Positions 15,599-23,446 of a DNA stretch of 64,000 nucleotides are shown in pieces (positions within the stretch are counted from its first letter, which is position 1; the number at the start of each line of letters is the position of its first letter). The notes beneath the pieces are model-generated. The model worked only from the letters and a program-made list of their open reading frames with translations. It was not told the origin of the DNA and did not search any database. Both the position numbers and the translations under genes were made by a program. The DNA lies in the NCBI GenBank assembly GCA_963775625.1, contig CAVZJM010000004.1, positions 186,001 to 250,000 on the forward strand. The letters run 5' to 3'. This DNA is from JAIBJN01 sp963775625. Lineage in GTDB: Bacteria; Actinomycetota; Thermoleophilia; Gaiellales; Gaiellaceae.

Positions 15599-15603
15599 AG
15601 GAG
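15599..15603 (+). promoter_or_regulatory. Shine-Dalgarno site of acpP
   Basis: AGGAG lies 9 nt before the acpP ATG, in a 77-nt leader region (15536-15612) that also has a TAGCAT box near 15552. Unlike most neighbours, acpP appears to have a normal leader with a ribosome-binding site. Confidence 0.6.
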
Positions 15604-15612
15604 AGAACCGAG

Positions 15613-15858
15613 ATGGCAGCTTCGCGCGAAGAGATCGCCGAGCGGGTGAAGGATGTCCTTGTCGAGCAGCTCGGGATCGAGCAGAGCGAACTCACGGAGG
15701 AAGCCTCGTTCCAGGAGGATCTCGACGCCGACTCGCTCGACCTCGTCGAGCTCATCATGGAGCTCGAGGATCAGTTCGGGATCAAGATCTCGGACGAGGA
15801 CGCCCAGCAGATCCAGACCGTCGGGCAGGCAGTCGACTACATCTCCTCCCACCAGTAA
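15613..15858 (+). CDS. acpP: Acyl carrier protein
   Basis: 81-residue acidic carrier of growing fatty acids. The phosphopantetheine Ser is in DADSLDLVEL (about residue 41). Flanking helices VKDVLVEQLGIE and FGIKISDEDAQQIQTVGQAVDYI are typical. Own promoter and ribosome-binding site suggest strong, independent expression. The TAA stop is followed at once by rnc. Confidence 0.95.
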   Translation: MAASREEIAERVKDVLVEQLGIEQSELTEEASFQEDLDADSLDLVELIMELEDQFGIKISDEDAQQIQTVGQAVDYISSHQ

Positions 15859-15886
15859 CCAGGAGACGGGGAGCAAGCTCCTCGCT

Positions 15887-16537
15887 CTGATCCAGGCGCT
15901 TCCGGCCGAGCACCTTCATCGCGCCTTCACGCATTCCTCGTGGGCGCCCAGCCGCGCGGACTCGTACGAGCGCCTCGAGTTCCTCGGAGACAGCGTGCTC
16001 GGGCTGGCGATCGCGGAGGAGCTCTACCACCGCTTCCCCAACGAGGCAGAGGGCCGCCTGGCCAAGATCCGCGCGCACGTCGTCTCGCGCCAGAGCTGCG
16101 CCATCGTCGGCAGGCGGATGGGGCTGGGGGAGCTCTTCGCGAGCCGCGCCGGCGCGATCGACGCCGACGAGCTCCGGCGGCTGGCCGCCAACCGCAACGT
16201 GCTCGCCGCCCTCGTCGAGGCCTGTCTGGGCGCGCTCTATCTCGAGCACGGCTTCGAGGCGATCCGCATGCCGATCGTCGACGCGTTCCAGGAGCAGATC
16301 GAGTACGCGCTCGAAGGGCACGTCGACTACAAGACGGAGCTCCAGGAGGAGCTTGCCCGCCGGGGGCTGGCGGTTTCCTACACGGTCGTGACCGTCGAGG
16401 GGCCTCCGCACGACCGGAGCTTCACCTGTGCCGCCATCATCGAGGGCGAGGTCGTCGGCACCGGCGAAGGAGCCTCGAAGAAGTCGGCGGAGCAGGTCGC
16501 CGCCCGCGAGGCTCTGGAGAAGCTCGCCGGTCAGTGA
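15887..16537 (+). CDS. rnc: Ribonuclease III
   Basis: Cleaves double-stranded RNA in rRNA and mRNA processing. The catalytic domain has the signature ERLEFLGDSVLGL with acidic metal ligands, and the C-terminal dsRBD (about 145-215) begins DYKTELQEELARRG and ends with the KKSAEQVAAREAL helix. No ATG, GTG or TTG lies between the acpP stop and the conserved region. The frame reaches an ATG only at 15653, inside acpP. The CTG at 15887 gives a start just ahead of the first helix and is preferred here, with low certainty on the exact base. Confidence 0.88.
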   Translation: MIQALPAEHLHRAFTHSSWAPSRADSYERLEFLGDSVLGLAIAEELYHRFPNEAEGRLAKIRAHVVSRQSCAIVGRRMGLGELFASRAGAIDADELRRLAANRNVLAALVEACLGALYLEHGFEAIRMPIVDAFQEQIEYALEGHVDYKTELQEELARRGLAVSYTVVTVEGPPHDRSFTCAAIIEGEVVGTGEGASKKSAEQVAAREALEKLAGQ

Positions 16538-16605
16538 CGGCGGATCGTCAAGGCGCTCGTAGGCGCTTTCGACCACGGCGCGGTCGATGCGATGATGGAG
16601 CGCCG

Positions 16606-17328
16606 GTGAAGATCTCGCTCTTCGTCACCTGCTTGACCGACACGCTGGCGCCCGAGACCGGCCAGGCCGTGGTGCGGATCCTCGAGCGTCTCGGGCACGA
16701 GGTTGAGTTTCGGCGCGCGCAAACGTGCTGCGGGCAGATGCATCTGAACACCGGCTACCGACAGGCAGCCCGCGAGCTCGCCCGTCGCTTCGTCCGCGTC
16801 TTCGGGGACGCCGAGCTCATCGTCGCGCCCTCGGCCTCCTGCGTCGGCACCGTTCGAGACTTCTATCCGGCACTCGCCGAGGGCGATCCAGGCCTCGAGC
16901 GGGAGATCGCCGCGATCATCCCCCGCGTCTTCGAGCTCAGCGAGCTGCTCGTCCGACGACTGGGAGCCGAGGACGTCGGAGCCACGTTCCCTGGCCGGGT
17001 CACGTACCACCCGACGTGCCACTCCCTGCGCGTGGTTCGTGTGGGCGACGCGCCGTACCGACTCCTACGTGCGGTCAGGGACCTCGAGCTCGTCGAGCTG
17101 CCCGACGCAACCGAGTGCTGCGGCTTCGGCGGGACGTTCGCAGTGAAGAACGCGGAGACGTCGGCCGCGATTCTCGCCGACAAGGTGCGAAACATCGTCG
17201 AGACCGACGCCGATGTATGCGCGGCCGCCGACAACTCGTGCCTCCTGCAGATCGGCGGCGCGCTCTCCCGTCGCCGTGCGTCGGTGCGGACCGCGCACCT
17301 CGCCGAGATCCTGGCGGCCGAAGCGTGA
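16606..17328 (+). CDS. lutA: Lactate utilization protein LutA (CCG-domain Fe-S subunit)
   Basis: Part of the LutABC complex that oxidises L-lactate to pyruvate. 240 residues with two CCG (DUF224) cysteine motifs that bind iron-sulfur or haem-linked centres: TCCGQMHLNTGY (about 40-51) and ECCGFGGTFAVKN (about 165-177), plus YHPTCHSLR. GTG start at 16606 sits beside the start of the homologous sequence KISLFVTC. Ends in a GTGA overlap with lutB. Confidence 0.9.
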   Translation: MKISLFVTCLTDTLAPETGQAVVRILERLGHEVEFRRAQTCCGQMHLNTGYRQAARELARRFVRVFGDAELIVAPSASCVGTVRDFYPALAEGDPGLEREIAAIIPRVFELSELLVRRLGAEDVGATFPGRVTYHPTCHSLRVVRVGDAPYRLLRAVRDLELVELPDATECCGFGGTFAVKNAETSAAILADKVRNIVETDADVCAAADNSCLLQIGGALSRRRASVRTAHLAEILAAEA

Positions 17329-18708
17329 CCGAGGGGTTCCCGGCAGCAGCGCACGAGGCTCTTGGCGACAATCAGCTCCGGCGCAACCTTTGGGTCGCGA
17401 CGCGCACGATTCGAGCGAAACGGGCCGCGGTCGTTGCGGAGCGCACGGACTGGGAGGAGCTCCGGGAGGCGGGCCGGGCGATCAAACATCGCGTTCTCCG
17501 CCATCTGGACGACTACCTGATCCAGTTCGAGCAGGCGGTCGAGCGTGCAGGGGCGAGCGTGCACTGGGCGCGGGACGGGGAGGAGGCCTGCCGGATCGTC
17601 GCCGGGCTCGTCGAGGCGACCGGCGAGACAGAAGTTGTCAAGGTGAAGTCGCTGACGACGGACGAGATCCGTCTCAACGAGCGCCTCGCCCAGGCCGGGA
17701 TCGACGTGGTGGAGACGGATCTCGCGGAGCTGATCTGTCAGCTGGCCGGTGAAGCCCTCGTCGCACATCCTCGTGCCGGCGATCCACAAGAACCGGATCG
17801 AGATCCGCGACCTTTTCCGACGCGAGCTGGGCCTGCCCGACCTGTCCGAGGACCCTCGAGACCTGGCGGAGGCCGCCCGCCTCCACCTGCGCGAGCGATT
17901 CCTCCGCGCCCGGGTGGCGATCAGCGGCGCCAACTTCGCCGTCGCCGAGACCGGGACGATCTGCATCGTCGAATCGGAAGGGAACGGACGCTTCTGCACG
18001 ACGCTTCCGGACACGCTCATCACCGTGGTCGGAATCGAGAAGCTGGTGCCCACGCTCGAGGACCTCGAGGTCTACCTCCAGCTCCTCCCGCGCTCCTCGA
18101 CGGGCGAGCGCATGAACCCCTACACGTCGCTCTGGACCGGCGTGACGCCGGGCGACGGGCCGCAGGCGCTCCACGTCGTGCTCCTCGACGCCGGTCGCAC
18201 GGACGTCCTCGCCGACCACGTGGCGCGGCAGACGCTGGCGTGCATCCGCTGCAGCGCCTGCCTCAACGTCTGCCCGGTCTACGAGCGAACGGGCGGGCAC
18301 GCGTACGAGTCCGTGTACCCGGGACCGATCGGCGCGATCCTCACTCCACAGCTCCGCGGCTTGGATCAGGCGGGATCGCTCCCGTACGCATCGAGTCTCT
18401 GCGGCGCCTGCTACGAGGTCTGTCCGGTGAAGATCGACATCCCCGAGGTGCTCGTCCACCTGCGCGGCCGGGTCGTCGCAGAGACGACGCAGCCGCGTCT
18501 CGAGCGACTGGCGATGCGCGGGCTCGCGTGGGTTTTCGGGGGGGAGCGGCGGTTCGCGTTGGCGCAACGTCTTGGCCGGATCGCCGGTCGACCGTTCGTC
18601 CGTAGCGGACGCATCACGCGCCTTCCGGGCCTCGGGGCCTGGACCGAGACGCGTGACCTTCGCCCCGTCGCCAGGCAGACGTTCCGCGACTGGTGGGCGT
18701 CGCGGTGA
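17325..18708 (+). CDS. lutB: Lactate utilization protein LutB (frameshifted)
   Basis: Iron-sulfur subunit of LutABC, about 460 residues once repaired. The N-terminal LUD domain includes KVKSLTTDEIRLNE; later come VAETGTICIVESEGN and two ferredoxin-like motifs, CIRCSACLNVCPVY and CGACYEVCPVKI. The frame breaks at about 17752: one extra A in GGTGAAGCCC. Without it the text reads GEPSSHIL, as in homologues. Upstream part reads from GTG 17325, downstream part from about 17749. A sequencing error is more likely than decay, since neighbours are intact. Confidence 0.85.
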
Positions 18709-19343
18709 CGTCGCGAGAGGAGATCCTGGCCAGGGTTCGCCAGGCGCTCGCGGACGTTCCCAGCGCGGAGGAGCCCGAAGGCGTGGAGGTTCCGCGCGAC
18801 TACTCCGAGCGCGAGCCGGAGGGAACGGTGGACCGGTTCATCGAGCGGGTCTCCGACTACGGGGCCGGTGTCACCGAGGTGGCGCGAACAGAGGTCGCCT
18901 CGGCGCTCGCCCAGGTGTGCCGTGGGGCCGGGATCCGGCGCGTGGTCGTCCCCGCTGACATTCCGAAGGACTGGCTGCCCGAAGACGTGGAGGTCGTCGC
19001 CGATGTCGACCTCGAAATCCATGCCCTCGACCAGATCGGCGCGGCCATAACCGGCTGTGCGCTCGCGATCGCGGAAACGGGCACGATCGTGCTCGATGCC
19101 GGGGAGCGGCAAGGGCGTCGTGCGCTGACGCTCGTTCCCGATATCCATCTGTGCGTCGTCGAGGAGGCCCAGGTCGTCGACGGCGTCCCCGCGGCGATCC
19201 GCCGCCTGGCCGACACCATGCGTGCCGAGCGCCGGCCGGTGACGTTTGTCTCCGGCCCGTCCGCGACGTCGGACATCGAGCTCTCCCGCGTCGAGGGTGT
19301 CCACGGCCCGCGCCGCCTGGAGCTCATCGTCGTCCGTACGTGA
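18705..19343 (+). CDS. lutC: Lactate utilization protein LutC
   Basis: 212-residue LUD-domain (DUF162) protein, third component of the lactate oxidation complex. Features are SREEILARVRQAL at the N-terminus, AITGCALAIAETGTIVL (about 116-132) and VPDIHLCVVEEAQVV. The GTG at 18705 forms a GTGA overlap with the lutB stop and is preferred over a GTG 12 nt upstream. It converges on the ROK-kinase gene with a 63-nt gap that holds nothing recognisable. Confidence 0.88.
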   Translation: MTSREEILARVRQALADVPSAEEPEGVEVPRDYSEREPEGTVDRFIERVSDYGAGVTEVARTEVASALAQVCRGAGIRRVVVPADIPKDWLPEDVEVVADVDLEIHALDQIGAAITGCALAIAETGTIVLDAGERQGRRALTLVPDIHLCVVEEAQVVDGVPAAIRRLADTMRAERRPVTFVSGPSATSDIELSRVEGVHGPRRLELIVVRT

Positions 19344-19406
19344 TCGCTTTCGATCGTCCGCTCTTCACGACGGTCGCCTACAGCGAGTAGCGGAATCCGG
19401 AGCGCG

Positions 19407-20367
19407 CTAGCCGTCGACGAGCAGGGCCGCGCCGATCGCGCCGCCAAGGTCGCCGAGCGCCGCCGTGAACATCGCCGGGGGCCGGTCGTCCACGAAGAGG
19501 TGCGGCTGCATCGCCTCGGCGATCCGCTCGACGTACGGGTCGCCGAGCCGCGTCCCGAGCCCACCGCCGATGACGACCGCCTCGACGTCGAGGAGGTTCA
19601 CGGCGGAGGCGATGCCGGCTCCGAGCGCGGCGACCGCCCGGTGCACGAGCGTCGTCGCCATGTGGTCGTCGTGGTCGAGCGCGGCGGCCCAGACGCCGCT
19701 GGTCAGCCGGGCGCGGCCGCGCTTCTCCATCAGGTGGAAGAGGTCGGTCTTGTGCCCGCGCTCGTGGAGCTCCCGCGCCCGCGCCTCCATGGCGCCCCGC
19801 CCCGCGTAGGCCTCGAGGCAGCCGCGCCGTCCACACGGGCAGCGTGCCCCGCCCCGCTTGACGACCATGTGCCCGATCTCGCCGGCGGCGCCGCGGCCGA
19901 GCCAGAGCCTCCGGTCGAGCACGACCCCGCCTCCGACGCCGGTGCCCCACCAGACGCCGAGAAACGAGGAGAACGGCCTGCCGGCGCCCAGCTCGAGCTC
20001 GCCGAGCACGGCCACCTGGACGTCATTGTCGATCCGGACCGGCGCGTCGACCGCGTCGGCCAGCGTGGCGGCAAGCGGAAACGGCTCCTCCCAGTCGGGA
20101 AGGTTGCGCGCATGGGCCACGGTGCCGGCCTCCTGGTCGACCGCGCCCGGCGAGCCCGACGCCTACGCCGGCGAGCTCCTCGACCGCCACGCCGGCCGAC
20201 CCGGCGGCCTCCTCGACGGCGCCCGCGATCGCAGTCGCGACCGCGGAAGGGCCGCCCTCGGTCGGCGTCGGGTGTCGCGCCTGGCCGACGACGCCGTGGT
20301 CGGGGCCGACGACGACCGCCTGGATCTTCGTGGCCCCGAGGTCGATGCCGGCCCGGAAGGTGCCCAT
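19407..20367 (-). CDS. ROK-family sugar kinase (frameshifted)
   Basis: Glucokinase-like ATP-dependent sugar kinase, about 319 residues when repaired. N-terminal phosphate motif AGIDLGATKIQAVVV, central ROK signature with GVGGGVVLDRRLW, the zinc-binding KRGGARCPCGRRGCLEAYAG and C-terminal VIGGGLGTRLGD. The frame breaks near 20155: removing one C restores VGSPGAVDQEAGTVAHARN. Start ATG 20367 shares its A with the TGA stop of the SDR gene (TGATG), so the two form an operon. The sugar is not readable; glucose is the default for ROK kinases. Confidence 0.82.
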
Positions 20368-21140
20368 CAGCGCCGCAGCCGGATCGCGTTGAGGTCGGCG
20401 GCGACGATCTCCTCCGCCCGCGCGGTGACGTCGTCGATGTCGTCGTGCTCGGCGTGGAGGTAGCGGCCCGCGAGCGCGTCGAGCCGGCCCGAGGCCAGGG
20501 CGCGGACGAGGCGCGGCGCCAGCTCGGGCGGCGTCCAGGGCGCGTCGTCGCCGAAGGTGTCGCCGATCAGCTCGGTGCGCACGAGGCCCGGGCTGATCGA
20601 GAAGACGGGGATCCCGTGCGGCTCGAGCTGGGTGGCGAGCGTCTCGCTGAAGCGGTGCACCGCGGCTTTGCTGGCGCTGTAGGCCGTCGATCGGCTGCCA
20701 GGGAGATAGGCGGCGCCGCTCGCGACATTGACGATCCGGCCGCCGCCGCGCGCGATCATGCCGGGGATCACCGTCCGGCAGCAGAGATAGACGCCGAGCA
20801 CGTTGACCTCGAGGACGTGCCACCACTCCTCGGGCTCGAGCTCCCAGGCGGAGCCCTCCCAGAGGGCGATCCCCGCGTTGTTGACGAGGACGTCGAGCGG
20901 GCCGAGCTCCTCCTCGGCCCGAGCGACCATGCGCTCGACGTCGTCGCGCTTGGACACGTCCGCCTCGATCGCGATCCCGCCCGTCTCGGCGGCGGTCGCC
21001 TCCACCTGCTCCCGCGTTCGAGCAGCGACGGCGACGCGCGCGCCCGCCGCGGTCAGCTCGAGCGCGATCCCGCGACCGATGCCGCGCCCGCCGCCGGTGA
21101 CGAGGGCGACCTGCCCTGCAAGCTCGGCCTCGGAGGACAT
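20367..21140 (-). CDS. Short-chain dehydrogenase/reductase
   Basis: 257-residue classical SDR. NAD(P)-binding TGGGRGIGRG (about 15-24), NNAG in LVNNAGIAL, catalytic Ser in VNVASGAAYL and YSASK (about 155-159). Residue AARTREQ after strand 2 hints at NADP preference. Substrate unknown. Its stop overlaps the ROK kinase start, so a sugar or polyol role is plausible (inference). Divergent from rpiA with a shared -10 region. Confidence 0.88.
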   Translation of the reverse strand: MSSEAELAGQVALVTGGGRGIGRGIALELTAAGARVAVAARTREQVEATAAETGGIAIEADVSKRDDVERMVARAEEELGPLDVLVNNAGIALWEGSAWELEPEEWWHVLEVNVLGVYLCCRTVIPGMIARGGGRIVNVASGAAYLPGSRSTAYSASKAAVHRFSETLATQLEPHGIPVFSISPGLVRTELIGDTFGDDAPWTPPELAPRLVRALASGRLDALAGRYLHAEHDDIDDVTARAEEIVAADLNAIRLRR

Positions 21141-21149
21141 CCTGCCCGG

Positions 21150-21159
21150 ATCCTACGCT
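21150..21159. promoter_or_regulatory. Divergent -10 boxes sharing TA (SDR / rpiA)
   Basis: On the minus strand TAGGAT (21155 to 21150) lies 9 nt before the SDR ATG. On the plus strand TACGCT (21154-21159) lies 6 nt before the rpiA ATG. The two boxes share the TA at 21154-21155. Confidence 0.5.
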
Positions 21160-21165
21160 GCGAGG

Positions 21166-21805
21166 ATGAGCGCCGAGGATGAAAAGCGCCTCGCGGGCGA
21201 GGCTGCCGCGGAGCTGGTGGAGGACGGGATGGTCGTGGGGCTCGGCACCGGCTCCACGGTCGCCCACTTCCTGGCGGCGCTCGCACGCCGCGGGCTCGCG
21301 TTGCGGTGCGTGGCGACGTCGCTCCAGACCGAGACGCTCGCGCGCGAGCTGGGGCTGCCGGTGGAGCCGTTCGACGAGCTCGACCGCCTCGACCTCGCCG
21401 TCGACGGCGCCGACCAGGTCGCGCCGGACGGCTGGCTCGTGAAGGGAGGCGGCGCTGCCCACACGCGGGAGAAGGTGGTCGCGGCCGCGGCGGCGCGCTT
21501 CGTGATCATCGCCTCCTCCGACAAGCTCGTCGAGCGCGATCGGCCCGCCGGTCCCGCTGGAGATCCTGTCGTACGGCGCCGGCTCGACGCTGGCGCGCCT
21601 CGCCCCGGCCGAGCTCCGCGACGTGCCGCCGAGCCCCGACGGCGGGCTGATCGCCGACTACCTCGGACCGGTGGACGACCCGGCGGAGTTGGCCGCCCGC
21701 CTCTCGGCGACGCCCGGGGTCGTCGAGCACGGGCTCTTCCCGCCAGAGCTGGTCACCGAGATCCTGGTGGGTCGCGGCGACCGCGTCGAGCGCAGAGTGA
21801 TCTAA
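21166..21805 (+). CDS. rpiA: Ribose 5-phosphate isomerase A (frameshifted)
   Basis: Interconverts ribose 5-phosphate and ribulose 5-phosphate. Motifs are VVGLGTGSTVAHFL (phosphate loop), ATSLQTE, LAVDGADQV with the acidic residues, and VKGGGAAHTREKVV with the catalytic Lys region. After VIIASSDKLVER the frame breaks at about 21538, where an extra G follows CGC. Removing it restores IGPPVPLEILSYGAG and the remaining C-terminal third to the TAA at 21803-21805. Repaired length is about 212 residues, normal for the family. Its TAA begins the -10 box of the next gene. Confidence 0.85.
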
Positions 21806-21808
21806 GCT
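21803..21808 (+). promoter_or_regulatory. Putative leaderless -10 box (shared with rpiA stop)
   Basis: TAAGCT, starting with the rpiA stop codon, lies 6 nt before the ATG at 21815. Confidence 0.5.
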
Positions 21809-21814
21809 CGCGCC

Positions 21815-22417
21815 ATGGCCTTCATCACCCGCGGCTTCCGGGGCCGGCGCGAGGCCGACGAGAGCGGGCGCATCCCGCCCGGCCAGTACGAGACGCACGA
21901 CTTCCCCGTCCTCTCGGCGGGGCCGACCCCGCACACGCCGCTCGAGAGCTGGACGTTCACGATCTCCGAGGGCGGCGAGGAGCTCGGGCGCTGGAGCTGG
22001 GAGGAGCTGCGGGCGCTGCCCGCGGAGACGATCACGCGGGACATCCACTGCGTGACGAAGTGGTCGAAGCTCGACACCGAGTGGGAGGGCGTCTCCGTCG
22101 ACACGCTGCTCGACGGGATCGAGACCGACGCGGGCTACGTGACGGCCTGGAGCGACGGCGGCTACACGACGAACCTGCCGCTCGAAGACGTGACCGGCGG
22201 CAAGGCCTGGGTCGCGTTCGGCTACGACGGCGAGCCGCTCGACCCCGAGCACGGCGGCCCCGCGAGGCTGCTCGTCCCGCACCTCTACTTCTGGAAGAGC
22301 GCCAAGTGGGTGCGCGGGCTGCGGCTCACGGACGAGGACGAGCCCGGCTTCTGGGAGACGCTCGGCTACCACCTCTACGGAGACCCGTGGCGGGAGCAGC
22401 GGTACTGGGGCGACTGA
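21815..22417 (+). CDS. Sulfite-oxidase-like molybdopterin oxidoreductase
   Basis: 200-residue protein built almost only of the oxidoreductase molybdopterin-binding fold (PF00174). The Mo-ligand Cys is in DIHCVTKWSK (about 83-92), with TTNLPLEDVTGGKAW, GGPARLLVPHLYFWKSAKW and LGYHLYGDPW. No Tat signal is seen, so it is probably cytoplasmic, unlike MsrP/YedY. It overlaps a flavin reductase by 31 nt and is followed by a zinc-ribbon protein; this three-gene set recurs in actinobacteria. Substrate unknown. Confidence 0.85.
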   Translation: MAFITRGFRGRREADESGRIPPGQYETHDFPVLSAGPTPHTPLESWTFTISEGGEELGRWSWEELRALPAETITRDIHCVTKWSKLDTEWEGVSVDTLLDGIETDAGYVTAWSDGGYTTNLPLEDVTGGKAWVAFGYDGEPLDPEHGGPARLLVPHLYFWKSAKWVRGLRLTDEDEPGFWETLGYHLYGDPWREQRYWGD

Positions 22418-23136
22418 CCTGGCTCCTTGCCGAGGTCGTCGAGCTGGCGCCGGAGACCCCTCGCGTCACGAGCCTCGTCCTCGACGTCCCCGGCTGGGCG
22501 GGCCATCGCCCGGGCCAGCACGTCGACGTCCGCCTGACCGCGGAGGACGGCTACCAGGCGCAGCGCAGCTACTCCATCGCCACGCCCGCCGACGGCGAGC
22601 GCCTCGTCCTCACCGTCGAGGAGCTCGAGGACGGCGAGGTCTCGCCGTTCCTGACGGAGGAGCTGCAGCCGGGAGACCGCTTCGAGCTGCGCGGTCCGAT
22701 CGGCGGCTACTTCGTCTGGGACGGCTCGGCGGGCGAGCCGCTCCACCTCGTGGCGGGCGGCTCCGGCGTCGTCCCCCTGATGGCGATGCTCAGGCATCGC
22801 GCCGTGGAGGGGGTCGAGACGCCTGCGGCACTCCTCTACTCGTCGCGGACGCTCACGGACATCATCTACCGCGAGGAGCTCGACCGGCTCGCCGCCGAGG
22901 ATCCCGCGCTCGCGGTCGCGCACACGCTCACCCGGGAGCAACCGGACGGTTGGGAGGGCTACGCGCGCCGGATCGACGCCGAGATGCTCGCCGACGTCTT
23001 CGGCGGAGGCGAGGAGGCAAACGCCTTCGTCTGCGGCCCGACGCGCTTCGTCGAGGTGGCGGCGGACGGCCTCGTCGGCCTAGGCTACGACCCGAGCCGC
23101 GTCAGGACCGAGCGATTCGGCCCCAGCGGATCGTGA
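22387..23136 (+). CDS. FAD/NAD-dependent ferredoxin reductase-type oxidoreductase
   Basis: 249 residues. The N-terminal FAD-binding barrel has QRSYSIATP (RxYS flavin motif, about 52-60); the C-terminal NAD-binding domain has VAGGSGVVPLMAML and FVCGPTRFVEVA. There is no 2Fe-2S domain. It most likely passes electrons between NAD(P)H and the upstream molybdoenzyme. The GTG at 22387 overlaps that gene; the frame is otherwise open far upstream. Ends in a GTGA overlap with the next gene. Confidence 0.83.
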   Translation: MAGAAVLGRLTWLLAEVVELAPETPRVTSLVLDVPGWAGHRPGQHVDVRLTAEDGYQAQRSYSIATPADGERLVLTVEELEDGEVSPFLTEELQPGDRFELRGPIGGYFVWDGSAGEPLHLVAGGSGVVPLMAMLRHRAVEGVETPAALLYSSRTLTDIIYREELDRLAAEDPALAVAHTLTREQPDGWEGYARRIDAEMLADVFGGGEEANAFVCGPTRFVEVAADGLVGLGYDPSRVRTERFGPSGS

Positions 23137-23414
23137 GCATGGAGAGCGCCGACCTGAAGCTCGACGGCAACGCCATCGGCGGCCTCCTCGGCGAGGTCTT
23201 CGTCGGAGACCTGACCGTCGCCCGCTCGACGTGCGGCTCGTGCGGAGCCGTACGGGAGATCGGCGCGCTCGCCGTCTACGCCCAGGCCCCCGGGTCGGTC
23301 GCGCGCTGCCCGGGCTGCGACGCCGTGCTCCTGCGGGTCGTCCGCGGCGAGGGCCGCATCTGGCTCGACCTGCAGGGCGTCAGCTGCCTCGAGCTGCGCC
23401 TTCCCGAATTCTAG
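23133..23414 (+). CDS. Zinc-ribbon protein of the DUF6510 type
   Basis: About 93 residues with two CxxC pairs, CGSCG and CPGC, spaced about 30 residues apart as in a zinc ribbon. It belongs to a small family usually next to the sulfite-oxidase-like protein and its reductase. GTG 23133 (GTGA overlap) or ATG 23139 could start it. Function is unknown; a metal or redox accessory role for the upstream pair is inferred from position. Confidence 0.72.
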   Translation: MSMESADLKLDGNAIGGLLGEVFVGDLTVARSTCGSCGAVREIGALAVYAQAPGSVARCPGCDAVLLRVVRGEGRIWLDLQGVSCLELRLPEF

Positions 23415-23446
23415 GCCCGTCCGTCGGCATCGTCAGACTTCGCGGC

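Noticed and set aside
17740..17760. Programmed +1 frameshifting in lutB and the other broken genes
   Set aside because: The seven sites share no slippery sequence, stop-codon context or stimulatory structure; sequencing error explains them better.
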